Positions 39,270 through 48,365 of a stretch of DNA of 64,000 nt are shown here, piece by piece. The notes beneath the pieces are model-generated. The model ran no database searches. It saw only the letters and a list, made by a program, of their open reading frames with translations, and was not told the origin of the DNA. The stretch is from Baia soyae (GTDB lineage: Bacteria; Bacillota; Bacilli; Thermoactinomycetales; Thermoactinomycetaceae). The stretch is taken from positions 51,009 through 115,008 of the forward strand of contig NZ_SLXV01000003.1 of NCBI RefSeq assembly GCF_004341445.1. Reading direction: 5' to 3'. Position 1 is the first letter of the stretch, and each line of letters opens with the position of its first letter. Made by a program: the position numbers and the translations under genes.

Positions 39270-41894
39270 ATGAAAGGTGATATGCTCTACCACGGTTATT
39301 TAAAGCGAGGATCTGAGTACTATGGACCGCATGATCAGAGCAATTCGGCAAAAGAGTTTTTCGTAGAAGATCAAACAGCGGATATGGTAGTATTCGATGA
39401 TGAAAAAACGATCTGGAGATACTACGAGTTCAAAGGTAGGGCTTTGCCTGCGCAAGGGTGGAAGATACATGTTAGCGCGACGATGGATGAGGCAGAGCAA
39501 GTTTTAAAAGCTGTAAGCGAAGTCTTGATAGAACATCAAGTAGCATTTAAGCACATCAAAAACATAGAGATGCTTCTTCAAATGAATTCGAAAGGCGCAA
39601 ACAGAGCAAGCTCTGGTAAGTTTATCGCTATATATCCAAAGGACGACAGTGAATTCGTGCACCTACTAGGTGCTCTTCAAAAAAAGATTAAACATTATGA
39701 AAAAGGACCTTATATCTTGAATGATAAATGTTGGAAGAAAAGCAACGTTTACTATCGATATGGTGGTTTTAACATCATCTATAATGATAAAGGTGAATTA
39801 TGTATCAGAGATGATAAGGGCGAGCTGACGGTAGACGAGAGGACCCCTTTTTATCAGGCTCCTGATTTTGTTAAAGAGTTTGATGAATACCTAGATGCGT
39901 TAAATGATAAGCCAGATAATGAAGATCAGAATAGCAAGTTGGATCTATATACCATTCATACGGCTCTTCGTTTTACCAATAGTGGAGGTATCTATCTCGC
40001 CGAAAGAAAATCAGATAACAAAAAGGTAATTATAAAAGAGGCGCGGCCACAGGCGGGTCTAGATGGAAACTCGGTTGATGCAGTAGGGCGACAGAATATA
40101 GAACGCGATGCACTAGAAAAGCTTTCAAGTGTAGAGGGCATTGTCAATGTACTAGATCATTTCAAGGTATGGGAGCATTACTTTCTTATCGAAGAGCATG
40201 TAGAAGGAATGGATTTACATTCATGGATTGCGATTAACTATCCTTTTATGAAAAATAAACCTTTGGATGACTATAGGACGAAAATAGGGAAGATTTTATC
40301 CCAGCTGGTAGTCATTATGGAAGAGATTCATGATAAAGGTGTAGCAATGGGTGATTTACAACCAGCTAATATTATGATATCAGAAGATCTTCAAGTGACT
40401 TTAATTGATTTTGAAACAGCTAAACAAACCCATTCTCAAGAAAAACCAGGCATGGCAACAACCGGGTTTATCAATTCGCAAATTAAAACGAGTGGAGGGA
40501 TGGACTGGTTCGCATTACAAAAAATTGTACGTTATTCTCTGCTACCAATCCTTTCTTCTGAATGTCTTGATCCGCACATAAACGATCACTATTTCAAGTG
40601 GATTAAAACAGTTTATGGAAATGAGTTCTATCAGTTTGTTCAAGGCATTATTCAAAAGTGTGCAGATCATCTAGTTGGTTTTGGAGAAAAAGTACCATTG
40701 TTTGATAACATGGATGAGGACTTTGTGCTGAAAAAGGATATTTTGTCCATCATAGAGGGCCTTAGTGACGGGATTAAAGCAAATCTAACTGGGGACATAA
40801 GATTGATAAACGGTGATATCCGGCAGTACGAACAAAATGATGGGAAGTTAAACGTTTTAAGCGGAGGAACTGGAGCTGCCATTGCACTTTCGCGAGTAGG
40901 AAGAGCGAACGATGAGCTGCACGAATGGATTACACAATATGCATTGAAAAGCGTAGATACAGTCGAGAGTGCAGGGCTGTTTACGGGGAAGTCGGGTATA
41001 GCAGGGATGCTATACGAAAATGGATATAAAGATGAATCGCTCCATATTTTTTCTGAAATAGATAGCTTCTTGGATGATTCAGATATCACATTGAGATCAG
41101 GATTAGCAGGAATTGGTTTGGCGTTAACGAGCCTCTATTTGGAGACACTGGACCCGAAGTTTTTAGAGAAAGCTGAGTTGATAGCAACAAAAATAGATAT
41201 GTTTTTAGAGGAAAATAGGGAGATTACAGTCCAAGATTGGACTGGCCTTCCAATAGGCTTGATAGATGGGTGGTCAGGAGTATCAGTGTTTTACTCAGCA
41301 CTCTACGCTCTGACTGAAAAAAGAGAATACTATTTTAGAGCCATTGAGTTGGTAGTGCGAGATTTGAATAAAACAGTTAGAGATAACGAATTAGAGGCAT
41401 TAAACACAATTGATAATCGTAGTAGATTACTACCTTACTTATCAGGAGGATCGATAGGGGTAGGAGTTGCGATATGGTATTTAAATCATGTCAGTGAAGA
41501 GAAAATGTTTCAAGAAGAGTTGAAGTTCATCTCAAATCTATCTCAGATTAGAACTACCATTTCAGGAGGATTGTTCGATGGAGCAGGAAGTTTCTTAGTA
41601 ATACCTCCAATGATCGGGAAAGACCACGTAGCGTATCACTCTCAAACAGAAGATATCCTTGAGTTGTTGAATCTACATTTGATCGATAAGAAGAACTATC
41701 TATCATTTCCCGGTCAGTTTGGGTTCCGTTTGTCGGATGATCTATTCTCGGGTAGCTCGGGTATCATACTTGGATTGAAAGGAATATTACAAGAAAACCC
41801 ATTGTATTGGCTCCCGATCGTAAATATTGATCGATTCTATGAAGATACTAGATTTAATAGAGAGACCTCGAAAATGATGGTTGGAGTAGATTAG
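39270..41894 (+). CDS. Class III lanthipeptide synthetase LanKC
   Basis: An 874-aa enzyme that phosphorylates and dehydrates Ser/Thr and forms (methyl)lanthionine or labionin rings. The N-terminal region (1-230) is the lyase-type domain. The kinase domain has the lysine in KKVIIKEARP (about 255), the catalytic loop HDKGVAMGDLQPANIM (about 353-368) and IDFETA (about 380). The C-terminal LanC-like cyclase (about 510-874) shows GLFTGKSGIAGM, LRSGLAGIGLAL, DGWSGVSVFY and GSSGIILGLKG. The zinc-binding Cys-Cys-His set of class I, II and IV cyclases is absent, which marks class III. The ATG at 39270 fits AAGGGGTGA; GTG 39261 is less likely. Three precursors follow 18 nt downstream. Confidence 0.92.
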   Translation: MKGDMLYHGYLKRGSEYYGPHDQSNSAKEFFVEDQTADMVVFDDEKTIWRYYEFKGRALPAQGWKIHVSATMDEAEQVLKAVSEVLIEHQVAFKHIKNIEMLLQMNSKGANRASSGKFIAIYPKDDSEFVHLLGALQKKIKHYEKGPYILNDKCWKKSNVYYRYGGFNIIYNDKGELCIRDDKGELTVDERTPFYQAPDFVKEFDEYLDALNDKPDNEDQNSKLDLYTIHTALRFTNSGGIYLAERKSDNKKVIIKEARPQAGLDGNSVDAVGRQNIERDALEKLSSVEGIVNVLDHFKVWEHYFLIEEHVEGMDLHSWIAINYPFMKNKPLDDYRTKIGKILSQLVVIMEEIHDKGVAMGDLQPANIMISEDLQVTLIDFETAKQTHSQEKPGMATTGFINSQIKTSGGMDWFALQKIVRYSLLPILSSECLDPHINDHYFKWIKTVYGNEFYQFVQGIIQKCADHLVGFGEKVPLFDNMDEDFVLKKDILSIIEGLSDGIKANLTGDIRLINGDIRQYEQNDGKLNVLSGGTGAAIALSRVGRANDELHEWITQYALKSVDTVESAGLFTGKSGIAGMLYENGYKDESLHIFSEIDSFLDDSDITLRSGLAGIGLALTSLYLETLDPKFLEKAELIATKIDMFLEENREITVQDWTGLPIGLIDGWSGVSVFYSALYALTEKREYYFRAIELVVRDLNKTVRDNELEALNTIDNRSRLLPYLSGGSIGVGVAIWYLNHVSEEKMFQEELKFISNLSQIRTTISGGLFDGAGSFLVIPPMIGKDHVAYHSQTEDILELLNLHLIDKKNYLSFPGQFGFRLSDDLFSGSSGIILGLKGILQENPLYWLPIVNIDRFYEDTRFNRETSKMMVGVD

Positions 41895-41912
41895 AAAGAG
41901 GAGGTGAAAAGA

Positions 41913-42047
41913 ATGAACCAAGTATTAGACTTGCAAAAAATTTCTCAAAGCAACTCAGAGCAACCTGAGATGGGAACATGGACAGTAGTTGTTCGTACTA
42001 CTGTAACCACGGTATCCGGAATGTCTACCATCAGCAACAACTGCTAA
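41913..42047 (+). CDS. Class III lanthipeptide precursor, copy 1
   Basis: A 44-aa precursor. The leader MNQVLDLQKISQSNSEQPEM carries the class III recognition motif (VLDLQ, compare ILELQ of labyrinthopeptin leaders). The core is probably GTWTVVVRTTVTTVSG then MSTISNNC. It holds 11 Ser/Thr and one C-terminal Cys. S35-x2-S38-x5-C44 and S38-x2-S41-x2-C44 both fit the labionin pattern SxxSx(2-5)C. GAGGAGGTGAAAAG is a strong ribosome site. The sequence is too short to be found without the context of the synthetase. The exact cleavage site is unknown. Confidence 0.93.
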   Translation: MNQVLDLQKISQSNSEQPEMGTWTVVVRTTVTTVSGMSTISNNC

Positions 42048-42080
42048 TATGAGCTAGATTATGTTAAGGAGGTGAAAAGA

Positions 42081-42215
42081 ATGAACCAAGTATTAGACTT
42101 GCAAAAAATTTCCCAAAGCAACTCAGAGCAACCTGAGATGGGAACATGGACAGTAGTTGTTCGTACTACTGTAACCACAGTATCCGGAATGTCTACCATC
42201 AGCAACAACTGCTAA
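42081..42215 (+). CDS. Class III lanthipeptide precursor, copy 2
   Basis: The peptide is identical to copy 1 at all 44 positions; the DNA differs at a few synonymous sites (for example TCTCAA to TCCCAA, ACGGTA to ACAGTA). It has its own AAGGAGGTGAAAAG ribosome site. The repeat unit, including spacer, is about 168 nt. Recent tandem duplication is the simple explanation, and perfect peptide conservation suggests the product is under selection or the copies are very young. Confidence 0.93.
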   Translation: MNQVLDLQKISQSNSEQPEMGTWTVVVRTTVTTVSGMSTISNNC

Positions 42216-42247
42216 TAGAGCTAGATTATGTTAAGGAGGTGAAAAGA

Positions 42248-42382
42248 ATGAACCAAGTATTAGACTTGCAAAAAACTTCCCAAAATAACTCAGAGCAACC
42301 TGAGATGGGAACATGGACAGTAGTTGTTCGTACTACTGTAACCACAGTATCCGGAATGTCTACCGTCAGCAACAACTGCTAA
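42248..42382 (+). CDS. Class III lanthipeptide precursor, copy 3 (variant)
   Basis: The third 44-aa precursor differs from copies 1 and 2 at three residues: I10T and S13N in the leader and I40V in the core (MSTVSNNC). All Ser/Thr/Cys positions in the core are kept, so the ring pattern should be the same and the product slightly different in mass. It has the same strong ribosome site. A longer in-frame reading from 42146 crosses the copy 2-3 spacer and is not a real start. Confidence 0.92.
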   Translation: MNQVLDLQKTSQNNSEQPEMGTWTVVVRTTVTTVSGMSTVSNNC

Positions 42383-42394
42383 TATGAGTTAAAT

Positions 42395-42440
42395 TGTACC
42401 ATTTAGTTGAGAGATCTTCAACTAAATGGTACAGCTTTTA
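42395..42440 (+). terminator. Attenuator hairpin after the precursor genes
   Basis: A perfect 16-bp stem: TGTACCATTTAGTTGA (42395-42410), loop GAGATCT, TCAACTAAATGGTACA (42418-42433), then GCTTTTAAA. The T run is short, so partial read-through is expected. Such hairpins keep precursor mRNA more abundant than the transporter and peptidase mRNA. Confidence 0.75.
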
Positions 42441-42519
42441 AATATGGATTAGATGACGGATTCAAATTAAAACTCCATGAGATCTTTGTTTCTATTCAGT
42501 ATGTGGAAGGAGAGTAGGT

Positions 42520-43377
42520 ATGTCAGCAATTTTGGAAGTAGAAAATCTGAGCAAATGTTTTTCAGGAAAAAAAACAGTATTAAGAAATGTCTCTTTCTCG
42601 ATTCCACGAGGTACGATTGCTGGATTTATCGGGGATAATGGAGCAGGAAAATCAACAACGATGGGAGCCATTATAGGAACGATACGTAAGGATGGGGGAT
42701 CAGTCAAAATTTTTGGAGAAGAGATGGATTCAAATAAGAGCCATCTAAAGGAAGATATCGGGGCCGTCTTTGATCAGATGCATTTGCCTAAGCAGTTGAA
42801 TATCAAGCAACTAGGGAATGTATTTCGTCTGCTGTATAAAAATTGGGATCAAAATATATTTCAATATTACATTACATATTTCTCTTTACCTAAAGATAAG
42901 AAGATTGGTGATTTTTCAAGAGGTATGTCTATGAAACTCTCTGTAGCAGTCGCCTTATCGCATGATGCGAAATTACTCCTTTTAGATGAAGCAACAGCAG
43001 GACTTGATCCGTTGGGTAGATATGATTTGTTAGAAGTATTAAAGGACTTCGTAGCCGATGGACAACGTAGTATTTTATTGTCATCTCATATTACAAGTGA
43101 TATTGAAACGATAGCAGATATCCTTATTTTTATTAAATCAGGAAGTATTTTATTACAGATTAGTAGAGAAACTCTAATGTCTAGATATGCAATATTAGAG
43201 TGTACATATAAGGAATTTGAACACATCGAATCAAGTTTGGTTGTTGGATACCAAAAGAAGAGTGATCAGGTTGATGTGCTGGTATGTGATCGAGAGCAAG
43301 TGCCGTTTACTGTTGCGAGAAAGGATTTTTCGATTGACGATGTGGCACTTTTGTTAATGCGAGGTGAGCACCTATGA
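42520..43377 (+). CDS. ABC transporter ATP-binding protein (probable immunity)
   Basis: A 285-aa ATPase: Walker A GDNGAGKST (about residues 38-46), Q-loop DQMHLP, signature FSRGMSMK, Walker B LLLLDEATAGLD, and the H-loop in SSHITSD. The C-terminal 70 residues are typical of LanF/BcrA-type exporters. It overlaps the permease gene by 4 nt, so the two form one transporter. In lantibiotic loci such ATPase-permease pairs (LanFEG type) usually remove the product from the producer membrane. That role is inferred from position. Confidence 0.9.
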   Translation: MSAILEVENLSKCFSGKKTVLRNVSFSIPRGTIAGFIGDNGAGKSTTMGAIIGTIRKDGGSVKIFGEEMDSNKSHLKEDIGAVFDQMHLPKQLNIKQLGNVFRLLYKNWDQNIFQYYITYFSLPKDKKIGDFSRGMSMKLSVAVALSHDAKLLLLDEATAGLDPLGRYDLLEVLKDFVADGQRSILLSSHITSDIETIADILIFIKSGSILLQISRETLMSRYAILECTYKEFEHIESSLVVGYQKKSDQVDVLVCDREQVPFTVARKDFSIDDVALLLMRGEHL

Positions 43378-44033
43378 AAGGACTATTGTTAAATCAGTAT
43401 TATTCAAATGCAAAAAGTATTAAGGGTTCAGTGGTACTAAGTTTTGTTATTACCACTATTTTGCTCTTACTTCCATATAAACAGACATTACGCTTAGCAA
43501 CATTTCTTCCTTTTATTATCATGGTCTCTCCTATACTTGAGGGGTTAAAACTTGAAGCGATGTCTGGATGGAACAAACTTTTGATTACGTTGCCACTAAA
43601 AAGAAGCCGTGTGATACAAAGCTATTATCTTTTCTTTTCTATTTTATTATGTCTGGGTTTCTGTGTGGCGATACTCTCATTTATGCTAGCTGATTTCTTT
43701 GCTAAGGATGTACTTACTCATTCTGCACTAACGTCAGTTCTAAAAGGAATTGGTGTGACTCTTATTATGGGAGGTGCTATATTTCCGCTAACCTATTATC
43801 TAGGAGTAGAAAAAGCAGAAAAAATCATGACAACTAGTACCATTACAAGTCTTGGAATCCTTTTTTTCAGTGGTTGGTTGTATGAGGAAACTGTGGGTAG
43901 CGCGATAATGAATACATTTCCTAGAGTCCATCCTGACTTACCATTTTCGATTCTTTTCTTAGGGATTTCTCTTGTGATGTTCATCGTATCCTACGTGGTG
44001 TGCATTCGAATTTACGAACAGAAAGAGTTTTAA
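43374..44033 (+). CDS. ABC-2 type permease subunit (probable immunity)
   Basis: A 219-aa integral membrane protein with about six hydrophobic segments (around residues 20-35, 40-60, 80-105, 115-140, 155-170 and 195-213), of the ABC-2/LanE type. It starts within the stop of the ATPase gene (ATGA) and almost certainly assembles with it. No recognisable substrate motif is visible. The family is poorly conserved, so assignment depends on topology and gene pairing. Confidence 0.8.
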   Translation: MKGLLLNQYYSNAKSIKGSVVLSFVITTILLLLPYKQTLRLATFLPFIIMVSPILEGLKLEAMSGWNKLLITLPLKRSRVIQSYYLFFSILLCLGFCVAILSFMLADFFAKDVLTHSALTSVLKGIGVTLIMGGAIFPLTYYLGVEKAEKIMTTSTITSLGILFFSGWLYEETVGSAIMNTFPRVHPDLPFSILFLGISLVMFIVSYVVCIRIYEQKEF

Positions 44034-44066
44034 TTTAGTAGTGTTAAAGGTGGAGGGGGTGCGGAA

Positions 44067-45788
44067 ATGAATAGATCGCATTTGGGTGTTTTGATCAGGA
44101 TGGTCACATGGCCTAAGAAAGTAGTTTTCGGCGCATTTTTAGCATCGGTTCTGACCGCGATTTTAGGCATATTAGTACCATGGGTCACGAAAAGCATGAT
44201 TGATTCGTTTACATCTCATATTGATGTTACCAAGGTATTTTTATTGGTTGGGCTGTTCTTGATCAATGTGATATTGAGTGGTATTGCACACTACATGATC
44301 TCCTATCTAGGTGAGTATACGATCTATCGATTAAGGGAAAAAATGTGGGCTCATATTTTGAGATTGCCAATTGATTACTTTGATAATAATAGCACAGGAC
44401 AAACAGTAAGTCGGTTAACGGATGATGTATCGACATTAAATAACTTTGTTTCGAAAAAGGTACCTGAGTTTATATCTCAAGCGCTGTTGGTGGTTGGTTC
44501 CATCGTATTTTTATTTGTTTTAGATTGGAAGCTGACTCTTGCTTTACTCGTAATGGCCCCCATTTTAACAGTGATTATCGTACCTATAGGAAGAAGGCTA
44601 TATACAGTAGCTGGGGAAACACAAAATGAAATGGCAGCTTTTGTTGGGAAATTAAGTAATGTATTAGCAGAAATGCGCCTCGTTAAAAGTTATAGTGGGG
44701 AGAAAAAAGAGTATACACGTGTGATGGAATCAGGGGATTCCCTATTTCGTCTTAATTTAGCGGTGGCGAAGTTACAATCCATCTTTTCGCCTCTTATTTC
44801 AGGGACGATCATGTTAATGGTACTTGTGTTGCTAGGTTACGGGGGATTACGCATGGCAGATGGATCTCTTACAACGGGGGCATTTGTTGCGATTATCTTT
44901 TATATCATTCAAGCGATTACACCCATTAGTTCGGTAGCTTCCTTTTTTACAGAATATAAAGCCACTTCAGGAGCGACTAAGCGGTTGTATGAGATTTATT
45001 CCCTATCAGAAGAGAAGGTGGATGAGCTGGATGAGTATACGAACATTTTTGATGGTCAGATCCGCTTTCACAATGTGTCCTTTTCTTACAATAAAAATTC
45101 TAAAGTACTACAAGATATATCTTTTACAGCACAGCCAAATCAGATTACAGCGATTGTAGGGCCATCGGGCGCTGGGAAGACGACTCTATTTCACCTGATC
45201 GAACGAATGTATACGTTTGACAATGGAAGCATCTCGTGCGACCAACTTCAAATTGACCAAATCCCATTATCCAATTGGCGGAAAATGATTGGTTACGTGA
45301 TGCAAGATAGCGCCATTATGAATGGAACGATTCGAGAAAATATCTTGTACGGTGTGGATGATGCGGATGAAGAGAGTATGGTTCATTATACAAAGCTAGC
45401 AAATGCACATCATTTTATCAGTAGTCTCCCTGAGGGATATGATACGGTCGTAGGAGAAAGAGGGATTAAGCTATCAGGGGGACAAAAGCAGCGTATTGCG
45501 ATTGCGCGTGCGTTTATCATGAATCCCAAGATTTTGTTGCTTGATGAGGCAACGGCTAATTTGGACAGTGAGAGTGAGAGATTCGTGCAGACCGCGCTGG
45601 TTAACTTGATGAAAAATCGTACAACTCTAGTGATTGCTCATCGACTTTCGACAATTCGAAATGCGGATCAAATTGTTTTCTTGGATGCAGGGAAAGTAAC
45701 CGGTATGGGAAGGCATGATGAGTTGATGAACACACATCGTAAGTATGCTGATTTTGTGGAGGGACAGAATTTAAAAATGGCTCAGTAG
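44067..45788 (+). CDS. ABC exporter, probable lanthipeptide transporter
   Basis: A 573-aa half-transporter with a six-helix membrane domain (about 1-310) fused to an ATPase domain: Walker A GPSGAGKTT (about 371), signature KLSGGQKQR (about 475), Walker B ILLLDEATANLD (about 497) and H-loop IAHRLS. It has no N-terminal C39 peptidase, so it cannot cut the leader itself; the M16 pair downstream can supply that step. GGAGGGGGTGCGG precedes the ATG. It likely works as a homodimer and exports the modified peptide. Confidence 0.9.
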   Translation: MNRSHLGVLIRMVTWPKKVVFGAFLASVLTAILGILVPWVTKSMIDSFTSHIDVTKVFLLVGLFLINVILSGIAHYMISYLGEYTIYRLREKMWAHILRLPIDYFDNNSTGQTVSRLTDDVSTLNNFVSKKVPEFISQALLVVGSIVFLFVLDWKLTLALLVMAPILTVIIVPIGRRLYTVAGETQNEMAAFVGKLSNVLAEMRLVKSYSGEKKEYTRVMESGDSLFRLNLAVAKLQSIFSPLISGTIMLMVLVLLGYGGLRMADGSLTTGAFVAIIFYIIQAITPISSVASFFTEYKATSGATKRLYEIYSLSEEKVDELDEYTNIFDGQIRFHNVSFSYNKNSKVLQDISFTAQPNQITAIVGPSGAGKTTLFHLIERMYTFDNGSISCDQLQIDQIPLSNWRKMIGYVMQDSAIMNGTIRENILYGVDDADEESMVHYTKLANAHHFISSLPEGYDTVVGERGIKLSGGQKQRIAIARAFIMNPKILLLDEATANLDSESERFVQTALVNLMKNRTTLVIAHRLSTIRNADQIVFLDAGKVTGMGRHDELMNTHRKYADFVEGQNLKMAQ

Positions 45789-45799
45789 GATGTGGTTAG

Positions 45800-47107
45800 A
45801 TGGACAATGTAAAGATAGCAACGCACGAGTTTGGCGATACACATCTTCACTTATGGAAAACAGATAAATTTAAGACGACGTCTATTATGCTAAAAATCAA
45901 CTCCCCTCTATCAGAAGAGACGGTGACAGCACGGGCGTTGATTCCAGAAATTTTACAAAGTGGTACCAGAGATTACCCGAACAGAACGATGATCAAGCAA
46001 AAGCTTGATGATATGTATGGTGCTGTTCTGATGACAGATATACAAAAAAATGGTGATCAACACGTAATTACGTTTCGCATAGATGTCGCATCTGAAAGAT
46101 TTTTATTGAATAAGGTGTCGTTGTTACAGGAAGCACTTCTATTACTACATAAGATTGTGATGAATCCATGTTTGGAAAACGGTACTTTTGTAGAGGAGAT
46201 TGTTGAGCAAGAGAAGCAGGCATTACGCCAGAGGATTCAATCTATCTATGATAATAAGATGGCATACGCAGCGGTACGAATGATGGAAGAATTGTTTGCT
46301 GAGGAGATGTATCGTTTACCCGAGTATGGCCGAGTAGAAGATCTAGATGAACTAAATCCTAAAGCGATCCATCATGTGTATAAGCAAATGCTTCAGCACG
46401 ATCGCATGGATCTATTCATTGTGGGGAGCTTTGATGAGGGTTCAATAAAAGAGATCGTTTCGTCTCTGTATGGTGGCAACCGTTCTGTTCAAGAGCAGCA
46501 AGTCGTGCGTACATGGGAAAAATCGGTGGGAGCTAAAGTGGTATTTGATAAAAGGGAAGTAAAGCAAGGAGAACTATGTATGGGTTATCGTACATATACA
46601 ACCTTTTTGGACGATGACTATATAGCCATGAGAGTAGCAAACTGTATGTTTGGAGGTTCTCCATTATCGAAACTGTTTAGGAACGTTCGGGAGAAACATA
46701 GCCTGGCTTATTTTGTTGGATCAAAGCTAGAGGCTCATAAAGGTGTACTCACTATGACGGCAGGAATTGAGTTTGATACATATGACCAGACTGTTGACAT
46801 TATAAAAAAACAAGTAGAAGCGATGCAGCAAGGTGACTTTACAGAAAGAGATTTGGAGCAGGCAAAAGGCTGGTTGATCAATCAATTATATGGATCGATT
46901 GACACCTCACTAGGAGTGATCGAGTTAGCCTATCCTGAAATCGTAGAGAAACGTCGCCTTTCGGTACTAGATCGTGTTAAGAAAATGAGTTGCGTAACGA
47001 AAGAAGATGTCATTCGGGCAGCGAATAAATGGGAATTGGATACAATCTACTTTTTGACTGGTGGGGGTGGACAGAATGAAGAAGCTGGTTTATGCACAGT
47101 TAGATGA
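45800..47107 (+). CDS. M16-family peptidase partner (R/Y-type, no zinc site)
   Basis: A 435-aa protein of the M16B peptidase fold. At the place of the zinc motif there is LIPEIL rather than HxxEH, so it cannot bind the metal. It keeps the substrate-binding R/Y segment (LSKLFRNVREKHSLAYFVGS, about residues 287-306). This is the non-catalytic half of heterodimeric M16B proteases such as the YmfF/YmfH and AlbE/AlbF pairs. The partner gene overlaps its 3' end by 32 nt. It starts 12 nt after the exporter stop. Confidence 0.88.
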   Translation: MDNVKIATHEFGDTHLHLWKTDKFKTTSIMLKINSPLSEETVTARALIPEILQSGTRDYPNRTMIKQKLDDMYGAVLMTDIQKNGDQHVITFRIDVASERFLLNKVSLLQEALLLLHKIVMNPCLENGTFVEEIVEQEKQALRQRIQSIYDNKMAYAAVRMMEELFAEEMYRLPEYGRVEDLDELNPKAIHHVYKQMLQHDRMDLFIVGSFDEGSIKEIVSSLYGGNRSVQEQQVVRTWEKSVGAKVVFDKREVKQGELCMGYRTYTTFLDDDYIAMRVANCMFGGSPLSKLFRNVREKHSLAYFVGSKLEAHKGVLTMTAGIEFDTYDQTVDIIKKQVEAMQQGDFTERDLEQAKGWLINQLYGSIDTSLGVIELAYPEIVEKRRLSVLDRVKKMSCVTKEDVIRAANKWELDTIYFLTGGGGQNEEAGLCTVR

Positions 47108-48365
47108 AGTTCTATATCATGAAGAATTGGACAATGGTCTGAATGTGTACATTTTGCCAAAAGAGGGCTTTCATGAAACCTTTGCTACTTTTACCACGAA
47201 ATATGGGTCGATTGATAACACATTTATCCCAAGAGGACTGGGGGAACCGATAAAAGTACCTGATGGGATTGCTCATTTTCTTGAACATAAAATGTTTGAG
47301 GATGAAGGGAAGGATGTTTTCTATTCGTTTGGCGAACAGGGGGCATCTGTGAATGCATTTACCAGCTTTACAAGGACTGGATATTTATTTTCTAGCATGA
47401 TGCAAATCGAAAAAAATATTGAAACGTTACTCGATTTTGTCCAAAAGCCGTATTTTACAGGCCGGTCAATCGAAAAGGAAAAAGGTATCATTGCTCAAGA
47501 AATTAAGATGTATGCAGATAACCCTGATTGGCGTGCTTATTTTGGTATGATTGAAAATATGTTTGAGAAGCATCCTGTAAGGATTGATATTGGTGGGACG
47601 ATTGAATCGATTACAGCCATTACCAAAAAGGACTTAACTACATGCTATGAAACGTTTTACCATCCGAGTAATATGGTGTTATTTATCGTTGGGAGTGTTG
47701 ACCCAGAAGAGATCATGAGGCTCGTACGGGAGAATCAGTCGGCAAAGAAATTTCCAGTTAAGGAAGAAATTATTCGCTGTGTGGAACCTGAAGGAACGCC
47801 TACTTATGTTGCAAAACGATCGATATCGATGCCAGTTAGCGTGCCAAAGTGTGTCGTTGGGTATAAGGAGAAAGATCCTACAAGGCAAGGAAAGGATTTA
47901 TTAAAACATCAACTCTCTGTTCAAGTGGTACTCGATCTACTATTTTCACCAAGTTCTAAGATGTATGAAAGCTTATATGAGTCTGGTAATCTTCATGATC
48001 CACTTTCATTTCATTACACAGCTGAATGGGGATTTGGCTTTTCCATAATTAGTGGGAATAGTAACAACCCAGATCATGTGGCGGATAAAATCACGGAGAC
48101 GATTACCGCTTATCAACAAGTAGGTTTTTTGGATGAGGAAATAGATCGGGTGATTAAGCGAAAAATTGGTGCTTTTTTGCGTTCACTCAATTCGTTGGAT
48201 TTTATTGCAAAGGAATTTACACGATACCAGTTTAATGGGATGAATTTTTTTGATGTTGTTTCGACATTGGAGAGTCTTACCCGTCATGATCTGCAAGCTG
48301 TTTTAAGAAATCATTTTATACCTGAATATCAGACCATTTTTATTATTCGTGAGGAGGGGTCTTAA
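47076..48365 (+). CDS. M16-family zinc peptidase, catalytic subunit
   Basis: A 429-aa M16B peptidase with the inverted zinc motif HFLEH at about residues 67-71 and the third ligand glutamate in GIIAQEIKMY near 140. It forms a pair with the preceding R/Y-type subunit. Two-component M16B proteases have been reported to remove leaders of class III lanthipeptides in Paenibacillus; I infer the same job here. The ATG at 47076 follows GGGGGTGG; a GTG at 47061 would add five residues. It overlaps the next small gene as TAATG. Confidence 0.9.
   Translation: MKKLVYAQLDEVLYHEELDNGLNVYILPKEGFHETFATFTTKYGSIDNTFIPRGLGEPIKVPDGIAHFLEHKMFEDEGKDVFYSFGEQGASVNAFTSFTRTGYLFSSMMQIEKNIETLLDFVQKPYFTGRSIEKEKGIIAQEIKMYADNPDWRAYFGMIENMFEKHPVRIDIGGTIESITAITKKDLTTCYETFYHPSNMVLFIVGSVDPEEIMRLVRENQSAKKFPVKEEIIRCVEPEGTPTYVAKRSISMPVSVPKCVVGYKEKDPTRQGKDLLKHQLSVQVVLDLLFSPSSKMYESLYESGNLHDPLSFHYTAEWGFGFSIISGNSNNPDHVADKITETITAYQQVGFLDEEIDRVIKRKIGAFLRSLNSLDFIAKEFTRYQFNGMNFFDVVSTLESLTRHDLQAVLRNHFIPEYQTIFIIREEGS

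Noticed and set aside
42146..42382. A 78-aa protein across precursor copies 2 and 3
   Set aside because: Its first 34 codons read the 3' part of copy 2 out of frame and the spacer; the ribosome site and homology place the start at 42248.
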